NCBI GenBank assembly: GCA_045614925.1
Contig: JAZLDV010000055.1
Span: 1-11,106 of the forward strand
DNA from: JAZLDV01 sp045614925
GTDB lineage: Bacteria > Bacillota_I > Bacilli_A > Erysipelotrichales > Coprobacillaceae
Length of the DNA: 11,106 bases
Reading direction: 5' to 3'
How positions within the stretch are numbered: the first letter of the stretch is position 1; the number at the start of each line of letters is the position of its first letter. Both the position numbers and the translations under genes were made by a program. Positions 6,459-11,106 of the stretch are shown here, in pieces. The notes below the pieces were generated by a model that made no database searches, was not told the DNA's origin, and worked only from the letters and a program-made list of their open reading frames with translations.

Positions 6459-8330
6459 TTAGCAAGTGATTTGAATTCCTGTTTCGTATTTTTTATCATC
6501 TACGATAACACGTACATCATAAGTTCCTTTTAATCCAGCTTTATTTACTGAACAGCTAACTTTACGTGCATCTTTTTCAATGAATGTTCCACAGCATAAT
6601 GCAGCAAATACGCTCTTAGCTGTTGAAATATAATATCCGTGAACTTCATCACCTTGTTCTAACATTAACATTACTAATTGTCCTGATTCAAATGTAGCTT
6701 TGAATGTAAAACGATCAGATTCTTCTTGAATAGAAGATTCATAAATATATGGTACTTCTTCACCACATGATTCCATTTCAATTAATGTTTCGAATTCTTT
6801 AGTTACACCCATTTCTCCTAATTCAACACCATCACCTAATGGTAAGTTGTCTTGATCATGATATAAGTGTAATTTTTCAGCACGATAGAAGTTTCCATTA
6901 ACTTCTAATTCTAACATAACTTCATCATCTAATACTTCTACAGTAATAGATCTATTCATTACTGTTGGATCACCTTTCATTAATGCAGTAAAGATATCAG
7001 AAGCTACACCATCTTTATATTGGATACCACCTGAGTGTACCATATAATGTCCTTCTTTATAGTATTCTACGTTACAGATATATTGTGAATAGAATTCTGC
7101 TCCTCTTTCTTTACCATATTGCCATACTTGTTTAATAGTCATATCTTCTGTATTGATTTTATATCTAACACCACGTGAGAAGTTATCTCTATTTAAAATA
7201 CGTTTTTCAGGTACTTTAGAACGGAAATGCCCGTTATCGAAACACATAACGTCTCCATTTGGAGTAATTACGTTAGCATGTTGTTCATATTGCCAATCGA
7301 AATCTTCACCTTCTTCAACAATAGGTTTGAAGAAATATTTTTGATATTCTTCTGGCCACATTTCAGGATCACCAACAATCCAGTTTAATTTTCCTGTATC
7401 ATAATCAATATTAGTCATAGCATCGATATGACGTCCTGAGAATGTTAATGAGTTTGTTTTTTCATCATACCAAACTGCATTGTTATGGAACCAGTCTTCT
7501 TCAGTCCATGATCCAGAATGAGCAACTTTAGTAGGATCTAAGAAATCTTTATAATCCCAAGTTTTTAAGATTTCACCAGTATTTCTGTCTACTAATACAC
7601 ACATATCTTCAACTGTTTCACTTCTTAAATCTTCAGTTAAGATTAATAAGTTTCCATCTTCCATTTCAAATTGGTCATGGTGGTATCCACCAGGAATTTT
7701 AAATTCTTTGATAATTTTACCTACCATAGTCATTTCATAAATACCTGACATATAGTAAGGAATTTTTAATAATCTATCAGAACCAATTAAGATATTTCCA
7801 TTGCTTACACGTTTTAAATCAAATACACAAGGAATAGTGATGTGCCATCTTACATCACCTTTATAGTCATATGCAGTCGCAAAGTCATCTAATGCAGGTG
7901 AAATAAAGATTAATTGATCTCTTAAATAATTATAAGTTGTTTCCATTTTAATTAATTGAGGAACTTGTTCACCAATTGGATCAGTTTGAATAGTAAAAGT
8001 ATGTTTAGCTCCTCTATATAATTCGATTTCTACAGTGTTTTCATAATCACCATATAATCCTAATACAGGTAAAACATGAACTTTTGCTTTAGGGAAAGTA
8101 TGTTCCATGTTACCTTCTTTTTCTTTTCCTAATACTCTTACAGTTACAGCGATTTCTTCCTCAGTTTTGAATAATACAACTGCAGCATAAGGATTGATTA
8201 AGTATGGGTTATACTTTACTAATGGATTATCAAAAGTATAATTCCCATTTTCTAATTCTGCTAACATTGCTTTTTCAGCAGCATTTTGACGAGTTACTAA
8301 ACTGTCTAAATAAGAATAATTAATAGCCAT
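6459..8330 (-). CDS. Aryl-sulfate sulfotransferase, proximal tandem copy (ASST-2), no signal peptide
   Basis: Paralogue of the next gene, with the same length (623 residues) and the same reaction class: sulfuryl transfer between phenols without PAPS. All histidine motifs are kept at the same positions (GYHHDQ, DWFHNN, SGRHIDA, YEQHAN, then FDNG), so both copies look catalytically competent. Differences from ASST-1 concentrate at residues 4-8, 185-190, 439-461 and 515-570, with an extra C-terminal Cys (ends ITC rather than INM). The N-terminus MAINYSYLDS... has no signal peptide. ATG 8328-8330 is preceded by AAGGAG (complement of 8342-8347) at an 11-base spacing, a weaker site than the AGGAGG of ASST-1. 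It lies 76 bases downstream of trxA, behind a hairpin with a G-U pair on the minus-strand RNA. Different acceptor preference from ASST-1 is plausible but unproven. Confidence 0.93.
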   Translation of the reverse strand: MAINYSYLDSLVTRQNAAEKAMLAELENGNYTFDNPLVKYNPYLINPYAAVVLFKTEEEIAVTVRVLGKEKEGNMEHTFPKAKVHVLPVLGLYGDYENTVEIELYRGAKHTFTIQTDPIGEQVPQLIKMETTYNYLRDQLIFISPALDDFATAYDYKGDVRWHITIPCVFDLKRVSNGNILIGSDRLLKIPYYMSGIYEMTMVGKIIKEFKIPGGYHHDQFEMEDGNLLILTEDLRSETVEDMCVLVDRNTGEILKTWDYKDFLDPTKVAHSGSWTEEDWFHNNAVWYDEKTNSLTFSGRHIDAMTNIDYDTGKLNWIVGDPEMWPEEYQKYFFKPIVEEGEDFDWQYEQHANVITPNGDVMCFDNGHFRSKVPEKRILNRDNFSRGVRYKINTEDMTIKQVWQYGKERGAEFYSQYICNVEYYKEGHYMVHSGGIQYKDGVASDIFTALMKGDPTVMNRSITVEVLDDEVMLELEVNGNFYRAEKLHLYHDQDNLPLGDGVELGEMGVTKEFETLIEMESCGEEVPYIYESSIQEESDRFTFKATFESGQLVMLMLEQGDEVHGYYISTAKSVFAALCCGTFIEKDARKVSCSVNKAGLKGTYDVRVIVDDKKYETGIQITC

Positions 8331-8359
8331 TTTTTGTTTTTCTCCTTTTTTAATTATAC

Positions 8360-8395
8360 AAAAAGCTGCGTTTTAAAAATTTAAAACACAGCTTT
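8360..8395 (-). terminator. Intercistronic hairpin between trxA and the first sulfotransferase gene
   Basis: Stem AAAGCTG (8362-8368) / CAGCTTT (8389-8395) continues inward through GTTTT/AAAAC. The single non-Watson-Crick position (8369 with 8388) is C-A on the plus strand but a tolerated G-U in minus-strand RNA, which supports function on the minus strand. The tail is only TTTTTG. It starts 11 bases after the trxA stop. It is either a weak terminator allowing read-through or an attenuating/stabilising stem. Confidence 0.7.
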
Positions 8396-8406
8396 CATCC
8401 CATTTA

Positions 8407-8718
8407 TTAAAGTTGTTCTTCAATTGCTTTGATAAGAGCTGGTTTTTGTTGTAAACCTGCTAAACGTTTAACTTCTACACCATCTTTTAAGATGATAATA
8501 GTTGGATAACCTTTAACTTCATATTTTTCAATTAACTCTTTGTTTTTATCAAAATCAACTTTTAAAATTGTAACTTTATCACCTAAAGTTTTTTCAACAT
8601 CATTTAATACAAATGATAACATTTTGCATGGTCCACAAGTTGTTGAGAAGAAATCTGCAACAACAACACCTGTACCACATAATTCATTAAATTCTAAAGT
8701 TTCTACTTCTTTAATCAT
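8407..8718 (-). CDS. trxA: Thioredoxin
   Basis: Small cytoplasmic dithiol carrier that reduces protein disulfides and is recharged by thioredoxin reductase. The 103-residue length is normal. The redox motif is TCGPC (residues 27-31, Cys28 and Cys31), with Thr where most thioredoxins have Trp. The cis-proline loop is GYPT (70-73) rather than the common IPT. Start ATG 8716-8718 has AGGAGG (complement of 8727-8732) eight bases upstream, and this RBS overlaps the TAG stop of trxB, so the two genes are translationally coupled. The position directly after trxB makes it that enzyme's partner. No signal peptide is present. Reducing cysteines of the cysteine-rich sulfotransferases encoded downstream is a possible role suggested only by gene order. 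Confidence 0.95.
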   Translation of the reverse strand: MIKEVETLEFNELCGTGVVVADFFSTTCGPCKMLSFVLNDVEKTLGDKVTILKVDFDKNKELIEKYEVKGYPTIIILKDGVEVKRLAGLQQKPALIKAIEEQL

Positions 8719-8730
8719 TGTTAAGTCCTC

Positions 8731-9651
8731 CTAATGTTGTTTTACATATTTTGATGCTTCCTGAGCGGCAATTGCACCGTCAGCACAAGCAGTAATTACT
8801 TGTCTTAAATTTTTTACAATACAATCTCCAGCTGCATAAACACCAGGAATGCTAGTTTCCATATTTTCGTTAACTACTACATATCCATATTGATTTAAGA
8901 TACCTAAATCTTTAACAAAATCAGTTAATGGTGATAAACCAATGTATTCAAAGATTCCATCACATGTAAGTTCTGTTTCTTCTCCAGTTTCAGTTGATTT
9001 AAAACGAATTCCAGTTAAAGAATTATCACCTACAAATTCAGTAATATCTTGATATGTATAAACTTTTACATTTTCTTTTGCTCTTAACTGATCACAAGCA
9101 ATAGGATCAGCAGTTAAATCGAATAATGTGACAACACTTAAAGATTTTACAGTATCTGCTAAGAAAATTGATTCCTCAACAGCAGAGTTTCCTCCACCAA
9201 TAACAACGACATCTTTGTCTTTATAGAATGCACCATCACAGATTGCACAGAAACTAATACCGTTTCCAATAAAATTATCTTCATTATCTAAACCTAATTT
9301 TCTAGGAGTAGTTCCTGTCGCAATTAAAATTGTTTTTGCTTCAATTACGCGATCTGCATCTTCTTCTAAATAAACTTTTTTAATTTCACCATCTGTTTCA
9401 ATTTTAGAAACAGTAGCATATTCAAACTCTACATTTAATTCTTGAGTATGCATAAACATATTCATAGCTAATTCTGCACCATTGATAGTTCCAGAACCTG
9501 TATAGTTTTGAATTTCGTTAGTATTGATAATTTGGCCACCAGGTGCAAGTTTGTCTAACAATAATACTTTTAAGTTACCACGTGCTCCATAGATTGCAGC
9601 AGTCATTCCTGCTGGACCAGAACCAATAATTACTAAATCATATTGCCCCAT
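8731..9651 (-). CDS. trxB: Thioredoxin reductase (FAD flavoprotein) lacking the HRRxxxR NADPH motif
   Basis: Flavoenzyme that reduces thioredoxin through FAD and a redox-active disulfide. 306 residues, normal for low-molecular-weight TrxR. Motifs in order: FAD dinucleotide fold GSGPAG (10-15), GGQIINTNEIQNY (38-50), ATGTTPRKLG (111-120), redox pair CAICDG (Cys135, Cys138), second nucleotide fold GGGNSAVEE (152-160) and the C-terminal FAD motif GVYAAGDC (270-277). In E. coli TrxB the second fold is followed by HRRxxxR, which binds the 2'-phosphate of NADPH. Here that place reads VTLFDLTADPIA (174-185) with no paired arginines, so NADPH use is doubtful and NADH or another donor is possible. ATG 9649-9651 has GGGAGG eight bases upstream. 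The stop overlaps the trxA RBS. A possible promoter and an inverted repeat precede it. Confidence 0.93.
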   Translation of the reverse strand: MGQYDLVIIGSGPAGMTAAIYGARGNLKVLLLDKLAPGGQIINTNEIQNYTGSGTINGAELAMNMFMHTQELNVEFEYATVSKIETDGEIKKVYLEEDADRVIEAKTILIATGTTPRKLGLDNEDNFIGNGISFCAICDGAFYKDKDVVVIGGGNSAVEESIFLADTVKSLSVVTLFDLTADPIACDQLRAKENVKVYTYQDITEFVGDNSLTGIRFKSTETGEETELTCDGIFEYIGLSPLTDFVKDLGILNQYGYVVVNENMETSIPGVYAAGDCIVKNLRQVITACADGAIAAQEASKYVKQH

Positions 9652-9676
9652 GTTTTCAGCCTCCCTTTACAATACT

Positions 9677-9705
9677 ATTTTACTCCATTTTTCGACTAAT
9701 TGAAA
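9677..9705 (-). promoter_or_regulatory. Weak candidate promoter of trxBA
   Basis: Minus-strand TAAAAT (9677-9682) with TTTCAA (9700-9705) 17 bases upstream. The -10 is a 5/6 match and the -35 only 3/6. It lies 25 bases before the trxB start. The inverted repeat at 9698-9720 covers the -35, as an operator would. Co-transcription from the permease gene is the alternative. Confidence 0.35.
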
Positions 9706-9720
9706 TGGTTATTTTCAATT
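9698..9720. repeat. Inverted repeat in the permease-trxB gap
   Basis: AATTGAAA (9698-9705) and TTTCAATT (9713-9720) form a perfect 8-bp dyad around 7 bases. Neither strand has a T-run after it, so it is not a standard terminator. It overlaps the candidate -35 of trxB and may be a regulator site; no known consensus was recognised. Confidence 0.5.
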
Positions 9721-9756
9721 TTAGAAAAAATTCACAATTTAAATATTTCCTATATA

Positions 9757-11106
9757 CTAGAATAACATTGTAGCCATTGGTAATCCAATTAATAATACTA
9801 CAGCTAATTCAACTAATACGAATACTGGTGAATATTTATAAACATCACTTGCATCTAACCATTCTTTGTTACCAAATAACATAGCTGCGAATGGTGAAGC
9901 TGCAGGTGTACAAGCAGCAGTCATTAATACTGTGAAGATTAATAATGTAATGATTGGTGCTGGATTTACTCCTGCTTGAGCACAATAACTACATACTACT
10001 GGTTGTAAGATCATACCGATAACTAATGAGTTAGAAACATTAGTTAATAATACAGCGATTAATAATAATACAACTGTGAACATTAAACCTGACATATTTC
10101 CAAAGATTGGAATTAATACAGTATTTAAGAATGGTGTAATACCTGTAGATTCAGCAGTTAATACTGATCCGATTAAGATAGCAACTACACATAAGTAGTA
10201 TGTTGGCCAAGCAAAATCTTTACCCATAACTTGCCCTAAACGTAATACAGGTCCATCTTCTGCTTTAATTGAGCATAAAATACATACTAAAACTGTTCCG
10301 ATAATTAATGAGTTAGCATTTAAGAAGCTTAATACTGGTAATGTAGGTAATAAGCTTGGTACTAACATTACAAAAATGAAGATTCCTAAGAATACACCAT
10401 ATACTTTTTGAGCAAAGTTCATTGGTGGTAAAGGATTTCTATTTAACATTTCAATAGTTACTGATTCTAATTTTTTAACGTCTGGTCTAAATACGAATTT
10501 CATAACTAATACAGTACATAAAATTAATAATGTTCCTAATGTGAAAGTAATTAAGAAATAAGTTGCATTAGAAACCATAACTCCTGGCATAGATTGTAAT
10601 GCTGGGAATTTTTCTAATAATCCTCTAAAGTTTCCTAATAATGCTAAACCATTTGACATATATGGTGGAACTGGGAAACCGATTAATGCTGCAATAACGA
10701 TTGCAATTAACATAATTTTTGGATATTTGTCTTTATTTGTAAATCCTACTTCTGCAAATACACCATATAATACTGGCCAGAATAATAAGATTGGAGCGAA
10801 TGCATTAATAAATGCAGACATTACGAAACTTCCAAATAACATTACAAAAGTAAACATCCATGGTTTTCCTTCTGTAAATTTACGAGTCATGATCCATCTA
10901 GCGATGTAAACAGTTAATCCTCTGTTTGTTAAACCACCGATGAAAACCATTAAGAAGAACATTTGTACAACAACTGGGTTACCAAATGCTTGTTGTAATA
11001 CACCTGCAGCTGGTGCATAGTCAGATAAACCGATCATACATAAAGAAATTAAACTTGATGTTAATGGGTCTACTGTAGTCCATAAGTATAAAGTTCCAAT
11101 AAAGAT
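9757..11106 (-). CDS. SLC13/DASS-family membrane permease (anion or dicarboxylate transporter), N-terminus beyond the window edge
   Basis: Polytopic inner-membrane transporter resembling the divalent anion:Na+ symporter (SLC13, ion transporter superfamily) group, whose members import sulfate, di- and tricarboxylates. The visible 449 residues consist of many hydrophobic segments separated by short polar loops, with one longer soluble loop around FRPDVKKLESVTIEMLNRN. Repeated Asn/Ser/Pro-rich re-entrant-loop-like motifs occur: PPYMSNGLALLGN in the first half, and LLTNVSNSLVIGM and CTPAASPFAAML in the second, as expected for this fold. The reading frame stays open past the internal ATG at 11035-11037 to the window end, and the added residues (FIGTLYLWTTVD...) look like a genuine membrane segment, so the true start lies outside. 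The gene is upstream of trxB with a 105-base gap and no convincing terminator. The substrate is not readable; co-location with sulfotransferases makes an organic or inorganic anion plausible. Confidence 0.85.
   Translation of the reverse strand: MFIGTLYLWTTVDPLTSSLISLCMIGLSDYAPAAGVLQQAFGNPVVVQMFFLMVFIGGLTNRGLTVYIARWIMTRKFTEGKPWMFTFVMLFGSFVMSAFINAFAPILLFWPVLYGVFAEVGFTNKDKYPKIMLIAIVIAALIGFPVPPYMSNGLALLGNFRGLLEKFPALQSMPGVMVSNATYFLITFTLGTLLILCTVLVMKFVFRPDVKKLESVTIEMLNRNPLPPMNFAQKVYGVFLGIFIFVMLVPSLLPTLPVLSFLNANSLIIGTVLVCILCSIKAEDGPVLRLGQVMGKDFAWPTYYLCVVAILIGSVLTAESTGITPFLNTVLIPIFGNMSGLMFTVVLLLIAVLLTNVSNSLVIGMILQPVVCSYCAQAGVNPAPIITLLIFTVLMTAACTPAASPFAAMLFGNKEWLDASDVYKYSPVFVLVELAVVLLIGLPMATMLF

Larger units (their letters stand above)
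4507..8365 (-). repeat. Tandem duplication: two sulfotransferase genes with a shared leader
   Basis: Two direct, gap-free 1872-base coding units (4507-6378 and 6459-8330) are offset by exactly 1952 bases. By hand count the proteins differ at about 90 of 623 positions: about 90% identity over the first 350 residues and about 80% over the rest. Long nucleotide stretches such as 5201-5340 and 7153-7292 are almost identical even at synonymous sites. The homology continues upstream of each ATG through the RBS and an identical 12-base box (6399-6410 and 8354-8365), with a 3-base length difference. Confidence 0.9.

Noticed and set aside
8540..8734. Plus-strand ORF of 64 codons
   Set aside because: Antisense to trxA, with no independent coding signal.
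9725..9749. Possible terminator directly after the permease gene
   Set aside because: Only a 5-bp A/T stem (AAATT/AATTT) before a T run on the minus strand; too weak to call.
10727..10909. Plus-strand ORF of 60 codons
   Set aside because: Antisense to a membrane segment of the permease, with no RBS or motif.
11035..11037. ATG as the true start of the permease
   Set aside because: The frame stays open to the window edge, the upstream residues look like membrane protein, and no RBS precedes this ATG; the real start must be outside.

Overview
The window is AT-rich bacterial DNA (about one third GC by eye) with strong AGGAGG-type ribosome binding sites, short spacers and compact rho-independent terminators. 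The gene set fits a strictly anaerobic, gut-type Firmicute: a flavodiiron protein, a trxB-trxA pair, a PgcA-type phospho-sugar mutase, an EbsC/YbaK-type deacylase, a CcpA-like cre box and PAPS-independent aryl-sulfate sulfotransferases. An Erysipelotrichia- or Clostridia-like host is my inference from gene style; no rRNA or other taxonomic marker is present. No tRNA, rRNA, CRISPR array, insertion sequence or phage gene was seen, and no gene-free stretch exceeds 300 bases.

Left part (1-2968): the N-terminal 172 codons of a flavodiiron protein run off the left edge on the minus strand. Its promoter has a 7-1-7 palindrome in the spacer that resembles a PerR/Fur-type operator. Next, on the minus strand, are a phosphoglucomutase/phosphomannomutase, with a cre-like box at its promoter, and a YbaK/EbsC-type Cys-tRNA deacylase whose true start is an ATG three codons inside the longest ORF.

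Middle (2969-4506): a small stand-alone HD-domain protein on the plus strand converges through a strong, probably bidirectional terminator on a minus-strand orotate-phosphoribosyltransferase-like protein. The usual acidic PRPP-binding loop of that protein is replaced by a neutral one.

Right part (4507-11106): five minus-strand genes in transcription order are an SLC13-type permease (N-terminus off the right edge), trxB, trxA (translationally coupled to trxB), and two tandem aryl-sulfate sulfotransferase paralogues. The paralogues are 623 aa each, gap-free and about 85% identical by hand alignment. Neither has a signal peptide, unlike the periplasmic AssT of enterobacteria that works with the oxidising DsbL/DsbI pair; here the neighbours are a reducing thioredoxin system. 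The two sulfotransferase genes also share their leader (a hairpin arm, a 12-base box and the RBS), so the duplicated unit reached beyond the coding sequence. The thioredoxin reductase lacks the HRRxxxR NADPH-phosphate motif.

The most interesting unit is this permease - trxB - trxA - ASST - ASST cluster. It could be a cytoplasmic phenolic sulfate-transfer module supplied by an importer and kept reduced by a non-standard thioredoxin system, but this functional link is inferred only from gene order.
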